In this document: positions 43,157 through 52,314 of the stretch, in pieces
Position numbering within the stretch: position 1 is the stretch's first letter
Layout of the letters: every line of letters starts with the position of its first letter
Assembly: GCA_036651815.1 (NCBI GenBank)
Contig: JAVVXB010000002.1
Span: 1-64,000, forward strand
Reading direction: 5' to 3'
Origin: JAVVXB01 sp036651815
GTDB lineage: Bacteria > Bacillota > Clostridia > Christensenellales > CAG-138
Length of the DNA stretch: 64,000 nt
Notes under the pieces: generated by a model
Database searches by the model: none
Seen by the model: only the letters and a program-made list of their open reading frames with translations
Told to the model about the DNA's origin: nothing
Translations under genes and position numbers: made by a program

Positions 43157-44401
43157 ATGAAACGTAGAACCATTATTGCTGCCATTTTGGCGCTGGCGTT
43201 GTGCCTTTCCGCCATATTTGCGGGTTGCGCGAAAAGTCCGCTTGCGGCAAAGGTTGGTGAGCGGGAGATTACCGTGCAACAGTTGCAAAACATGTATGAC
43301 AACAATTCCTCTTACGCTTCCTATTATGGATATCCGTTGACTACGGAAAAAGAAGTGGAAGCTTTTCAGGATTATGTTCTCGATCAACTCATTTCTTCGG
43401 AGATGAAGGTCTATCAGGCTCGTCTTTCCGGCATCACGCTGACGGATGAGGAACAGGCAGAAGCCAAGAAAAAAGGACAGGAATCCTATGATGCAACCTA
43501 CCAGTCATTTGTGGACGCGGCGAAAGATTCCGGTGCTGAGGAAGTGAATGTCTATGCAAAAAAGCTTTTTACAGATGCGCTAGCACGCAACAATTCCACT
43601 GTGGGGAAAATGAAAAAAGAACTGCTGGCGGATGCTCAAGACAGTATTCTGGTTGAGAAGCATAAGTCCGAGCTGCTCAAGGATAAACAGCTATCCGACG
43701 AAGAACTTAAGACCAAATACGATACGGAGCTTGCTGCGCAAAAGACGTTGTTCGCTTCGGATCCATCGATGTATTTTACCTATGAAGCGAATTCAATGTA
43801 TGGATATTCCTACATGCCGCTGGTCGTACCGGAAGGATTTTTCCGTGTACGGCATATCCTTGTCAAGGAGGAAGCGCAGGCCAAGGAAGTCAAGGCCAAG
43901 CTGGATGCGGGAGAAGATTTCGAAACGCTGCTGACCACATACAATACTGACCCAGGGATGACCAGCGAAGAATTTCGAAATGGCTATTTGGTTGGGAAAG
44001 GCGCAAATTTCGTTCCTGAATTTTTGGAAGCAGCGCTTGTACTGACAAAGGACGGAGATTTGTCCGATATTGTGAAGTCCGAGCATGGCTATCATATCAT
44101 CAAGCGGCTGAAAGCAGAGCCTGCCCGCGACATACCTTATGATGAAGTGAAGGAATCCTTTGATGCTATTGCCCAAGGGACCATTGATGCGGAAACCTAT
44201 AATCAGATTGTGACCGATTGGATGGCGGATACAGCTCTGGTTGTGCGATATCCGGAAAACTATCGAACCATCGGTAAAGCTGCACTGGCCGCCATTACGC
44301 CAGCACCGGATGCAACCGTTGCACCTGATGCGGTCGTAACTGCCGCACCAGAGGCAGATGTGACCGCTGCGCCCGAAACAACGGAGGCGCCTAAATCATG
44401 A
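43157..44401 (+). CDS. PrsA-like peptidyl-prolyl isomerase lipoprotein
   Basis: A 414-residue lipoprotein with a signal peptide ending I-F-A-G-C (C24). A SurA/PrsA-type N-terminal chaperone region is followed by a parvulin domain (V-R-H-I-L-V-K near 230 to S-E-H-G-Y-H-I-I near 315) and a Thr/Ala/Pro-rich tail. It folds exported proteins at the outer face of the membrane. Its last bases overlap the start of a small membrane peptide gene. Confidence 0.92.
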   Translation: MKRRTIIAAILALALCLSAIFAGCAKSPLAAKVGEREITVQQLQNMYDNNSSYASYYGYPLTTEKEVEAFQDYVLDQLISSEMKVYQARLSGITLTDEEQAEAKKKGQESYDATYQSFVDAAKDSGAEEVNVYAKKLFTDALARNNSTVGKMKKELLADAQDSILVEKHKSELLKDKQLSDEELKTKYDTELAAQKTLFASDPSMYFTYEANSMYGYSYMPLVVPEGFFRVRHILVKEEAQAKEVKAKLDAGEDFETLLTTYNTDPGMTSEEFRNGYLVGKGANFVPEFLEAALVLTKDGDLSDIVKSEHGYHIIKRLKAEPARDIPYDEVKESFDAIAQGTIDAETYNQIVTDWMADTALVVRYPENYRTIGKAALAAITPAPDATVAPDAVVTAAPEADVTAAPETTEAPKS

Positions 44402-44490
44402 AGAAGAGCACTCGCTTATTTTGCCTGATCTTAGCAGGTATCATGCTGTTCGGAACAGTTTTCACGTTAATTCTCTCCTGCGCAGCATAG
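44398..44490 (+). CDS. 30-residue membrane peptide coupled to prsA
   Basis: The ATG overlaps the prsA stop (ATGA). The peptide begins M-K-K-S-T-R and continues as one hydrophobic helix ending L-S-C-A-A. The C-terminal S-C-A-A could be a lipobox-like ending, or it may simply be a single-pass microprotein. Too short for family assignment. Coupling implies 1:1 production with PrsA. The alternative is chance. Confidence 0.5.
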   Translation: MKKSTRLFCLILAGIMLFGTVFTLILSCAA

Positions 44491-44565
44491 AAACCCAATG
44501 ATACCAAATGCGCATAGCAAGATACTTGGCAGTAAGCAATGACACCATGTAGATGTTTTTAAAAG

Positions 44566-44602
44566 TGGCAACCAGAGAATATTATGCTGGTTGTCATTTT
44601 TT
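44566..44602 (+). terminator. Terminator of the prsA unit
   Basis: TGGCAACCAG (44566-44575) and CTGGTTGTCA (44587-44596) with one G-U pair, followed by TTTTTT. Confidence 0.9.
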
Positions 44603-44612
44603 ATGGACAAAT

Positions 44613-44657
44613 CATACTACTTGACACATCATACTATGTGATATATAGTATAATGTA
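44613..44657 (+). promoter_or_regulatory. Promoter and candidate operator of the second PadR cassette
   Basis: TTGACA (44621-44626) and TATAGT (44644-44649) have a 17-base spacer. Within it, ATACTAT (44631-44637) and ATAGTAT (44645-44651) form an inverted repeat, and CATACTA also occurs at 44613-44619. TAGTATAATGTA (44646-44657) is identical to a box in the first PadR promoter. An operator overlapping the -10 fits autorepression. Confidence 0.65.
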
Positions 44658-44672
44658 TTAGGGGGTATGGAT

Positions 44673-44993
44673 GTGGATGTTCAATTAAAACGTGGATTGC
44701 TGGAAATCTGTGTGCTGGTTGCCATGCAGGATGAGGATACATATGGCTACAAACTGATCAGGGACGTTTCACCGTATATTGAAATTTCAGAATCGACGCT
44801 ATATCCGATTCTTAAACGGCTGGAAACTGCAAAATGTGTGACGGCTTATTCAATGGAACACAACAGCCGACTTCGAAAATATTATCGCATCACACAGGCG
44901 GGACGGGATCGAATCACTGAATTTCTGCAAGAATGGAAAAATGTGATGCGAATATATTCATATATTGAGGGGAGAGAAGTTGGCCATGAATAA
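44673..44993 (+). CDS. PadR-family regulator, cassette 2
   Basis: A 106-residue PadR protein. From GTG 44673 it reads M-D-V-Q-L-K-R-G-L-L-E-I-C-V-L, the usual N-terminus of this subfamily, with GGGGG 7 bases upstream. ATG 44667 sits one base from that site and is less likely. Winged-helix motifs E-S-T-L-Y-P-I-L-K-R-L-E and L-R-K-Y-Y-R-I-T are clear. It overlaps the next gene by 8 bases. Confidence 0.9.
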   Translation: MDVQLKRGLLEICVLVAMQDEDTYGYKLIRDVSPYIEISESTLYPILKRLETAKCVTAYSMEHNSRLRKYYRITQAGRDRITEFLQEWKNVMRIYSYIEGREVGHE

Positions 44994-45597
44994 AGATGGG
45001 TTTTTGAATCAGCTTTCCCAGAAACTTTCTGCGCTCGATTCGCTTGAGCGAGTACGCATGATTCAATATTATCGAGAGATCATTGAGGATCGTGTGGAGG
45101 ACGGCTTGACCGAAGAGGCTGCCGTGGCAGAGTTAGAAGATCTGGATGTTATTGCTGCGGGTATTCTCGATGAGCTGATGCCAACGCAAATGCATACATC
45201 GAATGCAGACATTGAACTGCCGCGGCAAAAGCGAAGCATGTTCACGATAGTCCTCCTGATACTGGGCGCACCTATTTGGCTGCCCCTATTGGCTGGGGCA
45301 GGTGCTGTGATGATAAGCATGTATGCAGTGGCCTGGTCGTTGATCATCACACTGTTCGCAGTGGTCGTTTCGCTGGGCTTTGGCGGCGTCGCTGGTCTGA
45401 TTGGATTGGTGCTCTACATTGGTAGCCACACCATGACGGCGTTGTTTATTCTGGGTGCGGGCTTAATATGCACGGCAATTGGCCTTGCGTTATTCTTTCC
45501 AGTCTGTCAGTTTACAAAATGGCTGATCGCAGGAACGGTCAAGGTCGGACGTTCAGCATGGAATGCGGTATTTCATAGAAAGGAACGCTTGGCATGA
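44986..45597 (+). CDS. DUF1700-family membrane protein, cassette 2
   Basis: A 203-residue protein with the DUF1700 N-terminus (F-L-N-Q-L-S-Q-K-L-S-A-L, then E-I-I-E-D-R-V-E-D-G-L-T-E-E-A-A-V) followed by three or four membrane helices. It overlaps padR and the next gene (ATGA). The counterpart in cassette 1 is diverged but has the same layout. Confidence 0.88.
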   Translation: MNKDGFLNQLSQKLSALDSLERVRMIQYYREIIEDRVEDGLTEEAAVAELEDLDVIAAGILDELMPTQMHTSNADIELPRQKRSMFTIVLLILGAPIWLPLLAGAGAVMISMYAVAWSLIITLFAVVVSLGFGGVAGLIGLVLYIGSHTMTALFILGAGLICTAIGLALFFPVCQFTKWLIAGTVKVGRSAWNAVFHRKERLA

Positions 45598-46557
45598 AAA
45601 AAAGTACAAGAGTAGCACTGATCGTGGCTGCAGCCTTGTTTGTGATTGGCGTGGCACTTTGTGGAATTTCTTTTGCTGGTGTAGGCTTTCACTGGTACGC
45701 GCTGTCTACGGTCGATCCAGGCGAATACGAAACAAAGACCGTACAGTACGACGCGGCTGATATTGTTAAGATTGTTTTGAATATCGAAGTGGATGAAGTG
45801 CGAGTGGCATCATCTAAAAGTGCGCAGATCGAACTGCGCTACACGGATCGTCCGTCTGCACGTTATGCGATTTCCGTGCAAGAAGGTGTACTGACGTTGG
45901 AAAAGGAAGCTCAGTTGCGCGTTCAAAATATGCGAGATTGGTTCCGCTTTGACATCGGTACGCCGGATAGCGCGGTGCTGCTGACAATACCGGAAGGGTT
46001 TAACGGTGATCTGCTCATTCAAAGCGATGTTGGAGATGTCACGTTACAAGATATCGCAATTACTGGCACGCTGGACTGCGCTATTCAAACCGGAGAATTC
46101 AGCGCGAAAAATCTGACAACGTCCTGCGTAAAGGTGCAAAACGATGTGGGCAGTATAACGGGCGAGAATTGGATCGTGGAACACGATGCGATGATCGAAG
46201 ACCGGATCGGTGATATCAAGCTACAGAACAGTGCTTTCGGCGGTATTTTGGCATGCAGAAACGATGTGGGCGATATCAAGTTTGCGCAAGTTTCGACCCA
46301 AACTGCGGATCTTTCAGCACGGGTCGGTGACATCGATTTTGAGGCATTGGCGACAGAACAATTGAAGGTCATTACGGATATCGGAGGTGTTTGCGGCAGT
46401 ATTGACNNNNNNNNNNGGCCAGCAGAGTGAATACACAATCTTGACAGACTCGGATATTGGCGAGGATAATGCCGTGAACCGGAAAGGGAACACCGACAAG
46501 GAGATTAACATTGTAACACGGGTCGGCGATATCGACATTGAATTTCTGCATGAATAA
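45594..46557 (+). CDS. DUF4097-domain protein, cassette 2 (interrupted by assembly gap)
   Basis: One N-terminal membrane helix, then a beta-solenoid-like region with a recurring (V/I)-G-D-I motif about every 20 residues. The frame is open for 271 codons to the Ns at 46407. After the gap a frame continues with the same V-G-D-I-D-I style and stops at 46555-46557. Both sides fit one gene if the true gap length is a multiple of three; the ten Ns are a placeholder. Final length is therefore unknown. Confidence 0.8.
46407..46416. other. Assembly gap (10 Ns)
   Basis: Ten unknown bases inside the DUF4097 gene of cassette 2. The internal repeats of this gene may have caused the break. Confidence 0.98.
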
Positions 46558-46697
46558 GTGGGCGTTCAGAAGGCGGAAGAATATGAGGGAAACACGGCGA
46601 ACCCTATCGGTATTTAGGATACCGAGACTGGTTTCTGCCGTAACCAGTAGCAGACTGCGGCTGTGCGATAAATGTTGAATTAAATCCGATGACGGAA

Positions 46698-46740
46698 TTA
46701 GGGGCTGTATCTGTTTATCAGATACGACCCCTAAAAACAT
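46698..46740. terminator. Terminator between DUF4097 gene and nadE
   Basis: TTAGGGG/CCCCTAA and GTATCTG/CAGATAC (46698-46713 with 46719-46734) form two 7-bp stems around a 2x2 mismatch. It lies between convergent genes. Confidence 0.75.
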
Positions 46741-46742
46741 TT

Positions 46743-48629
46743 TTATCGGAAAGCTTGATCACTTGCGTCGCTGGGCATACGCCAGTCGCCGCGGGGAGAA
46801 AGGGCAACATTGCCAATGCGAGGCCCATCCGGCATACAGTTGCGTTTGAACTGCTGCGAGAAAAAACGGTGAATGAACACATCATACCATTTTGCGATTG
46901 CGTCACGATCGAAATCACCATTAAAGGCGTATTCGGCAAGACGAAGCGTTTTTTCACGGGTTTCGCCGCGGCGCAGTAGATGATATAGAAAGAAATCATG
47001 TAGTTCATAGGGACCGATGATCTGTTCTGTAATTTGTTGGATTTCACCGTTTTTGCCGGGGAGTAGTTCCGGACTAACGGGTGTAGCCACGATATCCAGC
47101 AGCACATCTGAAAGCGTTTTGTCCGATGAAGCCGCTTGATGGCGGAGAATACTGCGAATCAGTGTCTTCGGCACGTCGCCATTGACGCCATACATAGAGA
47201 TGTGATCGCCATTAAAGGTGGCAAACCCGAGCGCAAGTTCACTTAGATCACCAGTGCCGACCACAAAGCCGCCCACCATATTGGCGATGTCCATCAAAAC
47301 CTGCGTGCGTTCGCGTGCCTGCGCGTTCTCAAAGGCAGTATCCTGACTGTCCGAAGCATGACCAATGTCTAATAGATGTTGCCGGACACTCTGGGTGATA
47401 TCGATCGTTTGCAGCGGGATACCCAATGCCTGGCAGAGCAGTGCTGCATTGTCTTTGGTGCGGTGGGAGGTGCCAAAGCATGGCATGGTCAGCGCGACAA
47501 TATCCGTGACCGGTCGATTGAGCAGCTGGAGCGCATCACGGCAAACCAACAGAGCCAGCGTGCTATCCACACCACCGGAAACACCGATGACAAGCTTTTT
47601 CGCTCGAATATGTTCAATACGCTTTTTAAGTCCATGCGATTGAATGGCCAGCACTTCATCGCAGCGCTTGGCACATTCGGCTGGATCGATGGGCACGAAT
47701 GGCGTTTTCCAGATGGCTCGTGTCAGCTTCGTTTGGGCGACCTCCATAGGGAAAGGAATGCGCAGAATCTCGGCATCGTCAAAGAGCCGACGGGCAAATC
47801 TGCGGCGTTCGTGCAGCAGAAATGCCAAATCGATCTCTGTCACGGCGTAGCCTTCGCCGAAAGGCAGAGCTTCTTCGATTTTGATGCCGTTTTCATAGAT
47901 CATGTCATGGCCGGAGAAGACCACATCCGTAGTACTTTCGCCATCTCCTGCGCTGGCAAAGAGATACGCGCCGGTGGTGCGGGAACTCTGTGACTGCACG
48001 AGCATGCGGCGGTAATCAGACTTACCTACGGCTTCGTCACTGGCACTCAAATTGCATAGTACGGTTGCGCCACAGTCTGCAAGCAGTGTAGAGGGTGGAA
48101 GCGCCGTCCAGAGATCCTCGCAGATCTCCACGCCAAGCAGAAAGGATTTCATGCTTTCACATACAAACAGCAAATGATTGCCAAAGGGCACGGTTTCGCC
48201 ACAGATCTCGCAGTCGGTATTGTGCGCAGGTGCTGGAGCGAACACACGCTTTTCATAAAACTCTCCGTAATTACCAAGATGCGTTTTTGGAATTACGCCC
48301 AGAATTCGGCCGTTTTGCAACACAGCCGCGCAATTATACAGCAGATTGCGCACCACGAGCGGTAATCCGACGAGTACCAACATATCGCTGCCAACGGTAT
48401 GCGCTTTGACGCGATCCAGTGCATGGAGCGCGGCATCGGCCAGCGCTTCCTGCAGCACGAGATCGCCGCAGGTATAACCGGCCAGACAAAGCTCCGGCAG
48501 CAGCAATAACTTTGCACCGTCCTGCTGGGCGCGATCCATCAAGTCCATGATGGCGTCTGCGTTATAGGCGCAATCCGCTACGATGATGCGCGGGGTCGCT
48601 ACGGCGACTTTTAAAAAACCGTTTTGCAT
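46743..48629 (-). CDS. nadE: Glutamine-dependent NAD+ synthetase
   Basis: A 628-residue two-domain enzyme. The N-terminal nitrilase-type glutaminase has Glu in L-P-E-L-C-L-A-G-Y, Lys in P-K-T-H-L and Cys in V-E-I-C-E-D-L-W. The C-terminal synthetase has the PP-loop G-V-S-G-G-V-D-S-T. It amidates deamido-NAD with ammonia from glutamine. GGAGGG precedes the ATG at 48629; the frame extends 6 codons upstream without need. Confidence 0.96.
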   Translation of the reverse strand: MQNGFLKVAVATPRIIVADCAYNADAIMDLMDRAQQDGAKLLLLPELCLAGYTCGDLVLQEALADAALHALDRVKAHTVGSDMLVLVGLPLVVRNLLYNCAAVLQNGRILGVIPKTHLGNYGEFYEKRVFAPAPAHNTDCEICGETVPFGNHLLFVCESMKSFLLGVEICEDLWTALPPSTLLADCGATVLCNLSASDEAVGKSDYRRMLVQSQSSRTTGAYLFASAGDGESTTDVVFSGHDMIYENGIKIEEALPFGEGYAVTEIDLAFLLHERRRFARRLFDDAEILRIPFPMEVAQTKLTRAIWKTPFVPIDPAECAKRCDEVLAIQSHGLKKRIEHIRAKKLVIGVSGGVDSTLALLVCRDALQLLNRPVTDIVALTMPCFGTSHRTKDNAALLCQALGIPLQTIDITQSVRQHLLDIGHASDSQDTAFENAQARERTQVLMDIANMVGGFVVGTGDLSELALGFATFNGDHISMYGVNGDVPKTLIRSILRHQAASSDKTLSDVLLDIVATPVSPELLPGKNGEIQQITEQIIGPYELHDFFLYHLLRRGETREKTLRLAEYAFNGDFDRDAIAKWYDVFIHRFFSQQFKRNCMPDGPRIGNVALSPRGDWRMPSDASDQAFR

Positions 48630-48716
48630 GGATGCCCTCCGAATCATATTAGAATCTGCCGGTAGATTGGATGATTTACCTTTATTTTATGCTTCGTATA
48701 CCGACCTGTCAATCTG

Positions 48717-48725
48717 TGGTATAAT
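48717..48725 (+). promoter_or_regulatory. Extended -10 promoter of the ABC exporter operon
   Basis: TG-G-TATAAT (48717-48725), about 30 bases before the ATG; no good -35. Confidence 0.55.
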
Positions 48726-48755
48726 TCAAACATATAATTACTTGGAGAGTATACT

Positions 48756-49469
48756 ATGCTGAATATTGAACATCTGACAAAAAGCTATGGCGGTGGAATC
48801 AAAGCCGTTGATGATCTATCGATCACAGTAGCCGACGGCGATCTATATGGATTCATTGGCCATAATGGGGCGGGGAAAACAACAACTCTGCGCGTGGTTG
48901 CCGGCATCCTTGCCTATGATGCAGGTAAAATTATGATCAATGGGCGGACGCTTGCAGATGATCCGATCGCTTGCAAACGTGAGATGGCTTATATCCCAGA
49001 TAATCCTGATCTATATGATCATCTGACGGGCATACAGTACTTAAATTTTGTGGCTGATATTTACGGTGTGAGCGGTAATGACCGCCGCTCGCGAATTGAA
49101 GAGTATGGTGCAGCATTTGAGATGACGCCTCGGCTCAACGATCTCATCAGCGGATGTTCGCATGGCATGAAACAAAAGATTGCAATTATTGCGGCACTGA
49201 TGCATCAGCCGAAATTGCTGCTGTTAGATGAACCTTTTGTGGGTCTGGATCCCAAAGCCGCACATACGTTGAAAGAATATATGAAGCAGCTTTGCACGTC
49301 CGGTGTGTCAATTTTCTTTTCCACACATGTACTGGAAGTGGCGGAGAAGATTTGCAATAAGATTGCCATTATTCAAAATGGGAAACTGATTGCCTCTGGA
49401 GATATGGAATCCATAAAAGGAAACAATACGCTTGAAGATCTATTTTTGGAGATGACCGAACATGCGTGA
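48756..49469 (+). CDS. ABC transporter ATP-binding protein
   Basis: A 237-residue ATPase with Walker A G-H-N-G-A-G-K-T-T, a weak signature (I-S-G-C-S-H-G-M-K-Q-K), and Walker B L-L-L-L-D-E-P-F-V-G-L-D-P. The pattern is that of exporter ATPases paired with large two-module permeases. It overlaps the permease gene by 8 bases. Confidence 0.92.
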   Translation: MLNIEHLTKSYGGGIKAVDDLSITVADGDLYGFIGHNGAGKTTTLRVVAGILAYDAGKIMINGRTLADDPIACKREMAYIPDNPDLYDHLTGIQYLNFVADIYGVSGNDRRSRIEEYGAAFEMTPRLNDLISGCSHGMKQKIAIIAALMHQPKLLLLDEPFVGLDPKAAHTLKEYMKQLCTSGVSIFFSTHVLEVAEKICNKIAIIQNGKLIASGDMESIKGNNTLEDLFLEMTEHA

Positions 49470-51054
49470 ATACTGGATATTAACGAGGCTGCAGCTTAGT
49501 TCACTGTTTGGAATCAATCAACTTATCCATATGAAGGATGGCGAGGAAAAAAAGAAACGCCGCCGGAATCTCTGGGTACTGGCTGTTATGGTGGTTTCAC
49601 TCGTGTATATATCTGTGTTTTATAGCTTCGTGATGAGCAAAGTGCTGGCTCCGCTCGGCGCGTTGGATATGATGCTGGGTACCATGGGATTGGCGGCGGC
49701 TATGCTTGTGCTGATGTTTTCGATATTCGAGACAAAGGGCGTGCTATTTGGCTTCGGTGATTATGATACGGTCATGAGCTGGCCTGTATCCGTGCGCGCG
49801 GTGGCAACCAGTAGACTTACGACGATGTACGTATATAACCTTGTCTATGCGGCATTGCTGCTGTTGCCTGCCGGCGTTATATACGCAGTGAAGGCAGGGC
49901 CAGCATGGCGTTTTTACCCGGTATATCTGATTTGCATACTCTGCTTCACTGCTTTGCCGACAGTTTTGGGCGCGATGGTTGGTACATTGATTACCGTTAC
50001 CACAGCCCATATGAAGAAAAACAGCATGCTTAATGCTGCATTTCAAATGATATTTGTGGCGGCACTTATGTTCTTTATTATGCGGGTCAATATGGGGATG
50101 GATAATCTCGATCATATGATCCTGTCGTTACAAGGGAAGATCGCCAGGATCTATCCACCTGCGCTGTGGCTACAAAATGCGGCGGCGGGCGGGGATGTTG
50201 CCGGATTGCTCTGGACGGTGCTGTCCGCTGCTGCGGGGGTTGTGCTGCTGACCATTTTGCTGGCGCGTGGATTTGTGCGTCTTAATTCACGGCTGTCTGC
50301 TGCGCCGCGAGGCAAGCGGTTCAGCATGGTGACGCAGAAACGCTCATCCATTGTGCGTGCCCTGTATCGCAAGGAGTGGAAACGCTATATGAGTTCCAGC
50401 AGTTATGTAGTGAATACGGCATTTGGGTACGTCATGCTTCTGGCACTTGCTGTGGTAATTGGCATTGTGAAACCCGCAGCGGTGATGAAACTGTTAAACA
50501 CGCCGGAATTGTCAGCGCTGCGGATGGCGCTTCCAATGGTAATGACAGGGATTATTGCGATGTCCACGACGACGGATTGCTCAATCTCCATGGAGGGGAG
50601 GAACATCTGGATCATTCAGTCTATGCCAGTATGTGCGCGGGATTGGCTTCTCAGCAAGCTTTTGGTCAGCCTGACGCTGGCGATTCCTCTCAGCATCATC
50701 AGTGCGGCAATCATTGCGGTAGGACTAAACGCTACGCTCACGGAATGGCTGTTTTTGATGGTGACGCCCATCGTGTTTGCCCTTTTTTCGGCGGTTCTTG
50801 GGTTATTTATCAATCTTTTACTGCCAAAATTGGATTGGAAGAACGAGGTGGAGGTCGTCAAGCAAAGTACCTCGGTCATGATAGCAAAATTGGACGGCAT
50901 GATGCTGGTGCTGGGCTTAGCCGGTGTACTGATTGCCACTGGTGCCATTTGGCTGCTGCTGCTGTCCACACTGGTTGCACTAGTTATATCGGCACTAGTT
51001 TGGGCGTGTATGTGTAAAAACGGGGATAGACGACTGCACATGATGCGGCCGTAG
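49462..51054 (+). CDS. Large ABC exporter permease
   Basis: A 530-residue protein with about 12 hydrophobic segments in two halves separated by a basic loop (near 280-305), as in the putative ABC exporter family of Firmicutes. A soluble stretch with K-K-K-R-R-R lies near the N-terminus. The substrate is unknown. Co-transcribed with the ATPase. Confidence 0.85.
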   Translation: MREYWILTRLQLSSLFGINQLIHMKDGEEKKKRRRNLWVLAVMVVSLVYISVFYSFVMSKVLAPLGALDMMLGTMGLAAAMLVLMFSIFETKGVLFGFGDYDTVMSWPVSVRAVATSRLTTMYVYNLVYAALLLLPAGVIYAVKAGPAWRFYPVYLICILCFTALPTVLGAMVGTLITVTTAHMKKNSMLNAAFQMIFVAALMFFIMRVNMGMDNLDHMILSLQGKIARIYPPALWLQNAAAGGDVAGLLWTVLSAAAGVVLLTILLARGFVRLNSRLSAAPRGKRFSMVTQKRSSIVRALYRKEWKRYMSSSSYVVNTAFGYVMLLALAVVIGIVKPAAVMKLLNTPELSALRMALPMVMTGIIAMSTTTDCSISMEGRNIWIIQSMPVCARDWLLSKLLVSLTLAIPLSIISAAIIAVGLNATLTEWLFLMVTPIVFALFSAVLGLFINLLLPKLDWKNEVEVVKQSTSVMIAKLDGMMLVLGLAGVLIATGAIWLLLLSTLVALVISALVWACMCKNGDRRLHMMRP

Positions 51055-51143
51055 CCGGTTACCTGAGGACTGAACGATCCTTGATGACTGCAAAAAGTCC
51101 ACGAAAAATTCAAATTTTCCATTGCAGCGTCTATGGGTTAATA

Positions 51144-51152
51144 TGTTATAAT
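51144..51152 (+). promoter_or_regulatory. Extended -10 promoter before the small 65-residue gene
   Basis: TG-T-TATAAT (51144-51152), 31 bases before the ATG at 51183. Confidence 0.6.
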
Positions 51153-51182
51153 AGAAAATACGGTGAGGGAGAGTTGCGCTTT

Positions 51183-51380
51183 ATGCAGACAAAAATTCGC
51201 AAACTTGACGGGCTGCCGATTGAAGAACCATTGCTTGATGAAACGGGCATGGCCAAGCAAAAGGAACTAGCGGCATTGGTTTTGCAGGAGTATGCAGAGA
51301 CCGGAATGCTCTCTGGTAGTGCTGTGCGCGAAAAGGTGGAACAGTATGAAACGGAGATTGTCGAGCATGTGATCGAATAA
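51183..51380 (+). CDS. Hypothetical 65-residue acidic helical protein
   Basis: A small soluble protein, mainly helical, with a high Glu content. The ATG at 51183 follows GGGAGA at some distance; a TTG 9 bases upstream is an alternative start. It has its own promoter and precedes cdaA, so it may be co-transcribed with the c-di-AMP genes. No family recognised. Confidence 0.6.
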   Translation: MQTKIRKLDGLPIEEPLLDETGMAKQKELAALVLQEYAETGMLSGSAVREKVEQYETEIVEHVIE

Positions 51381-51447
51381 TCCACGTTGCTCTCGGAACG
51401 ATTGCTGGCGCATAACACTCAAACAGATAGGTAGGAGGAGCAGAGAA

Positions 51448-52314
51448 TTGTCTTACGACGAGATTATCAAGGCCATAACGAGCGGCTTTCAGCAGTTTTC
51501 GCCGCTGGATTTCCTTGATATCTGCATCATTGCTGTCCTCTTGTACAAGTTGATTGTTTGGACAAAGGAAACGCGCGCCTATGAGGTTCTTAAGGGCATT
51601 GGGCTGTTGTTTCTCTGTTCCGTGGCAAGTACGTTACTTTCACTGAATACACTGAGTTGGGTACTGGATTCCATTCTGACATCTGGTTCCGTCATCATTG
51701 TTTTGTTCATTCTGTTCCAGCCTGAGATCCGGCGCGTGCTCGAAAAGCTTGGTCGCAGCGGAAAACGGCTTGGTAAAGCATGGTTGGATGCGTCTACCAT
51801 GGCCAGCAATGAGATTGTACGCGATATGCACAACGCGATTTTGTCGCTATCACGCCGCCGTGTGGGTGGACTGATTGTTGTGGAGCAGAAAACTGGTCTG
51901 GGAGATATCATCAGCACAGGTACGCGTATCGATGGATTACTCTCCGGTGCGCTGCTGGAAAACATCTTTGAACCCAATACTCCGTTGCATGATGGCGCGG
52001 CGATTGTACGCGGCACAACGCTGATTGCCGCAGGCTGTTTTTTACCGCTGTCGGACGATTTGACGGTTTCGCGGGAGCTTGGTACGCGTCATCGCGCAGC
52101 ACTTGGCGTTTCCACCGTATCAGACAGCGTAACCATTGTAATATCCGAAGAAACCGGCGCAATCTCCGTTGCGCGGGACGGCAAGCTCATGCGCTATATT
52201 GACGCAAAAGCTTTGCAGGATTTACTGGAGAATTTATTTTTACATGTTGGTGACAACAGCACGGCCTTTGGCTGGGTAAAACGGAAGCCGGAGGGACAGC
52301 ATGACAAACCGTGA
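51448..52314 (+). CDS. cdaA: Diadenylate cyclase CdaA
   Basis: A 288-residue protein: three N-terminal membrane helices, then a DisA_N (DAC) domain with the active-site motifs L-H-D-G-A and G-T-R-H-R-A-A-L-G. It makes c-di-AMP from two ATP. The start is a TTG, 7 bases after GGAGGAG; no in-frame ATG fits. It overlaps the next gene (CdaR) by 14 bases. Confidence 0.96.
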   Translation: MSYDEIIKAITSGFQQFSPLDFLDICIIAVLLYKLIVWTKETRAYEVLKGIGLLFLCSVASTLLSLNTLSWVLDSILTSGSVIIVLFILFQPEIRRVLEKLGRSGKRLGKAWLDASTMASNEIVRDMHNAILSLSRRRVGGLIVVEQKTGLGDIISTGTRIDGLLSGALLENIFEPNTPLHDGAAIVRGTTLIAAGCFLPLSDDLTVSRELGTRHRAALGVSTVSDSVTIVISEETGAISVARDGKLMRYIDAKALQDLLENLFLHVGDNSTAFGWVKRKPEGQHDKP

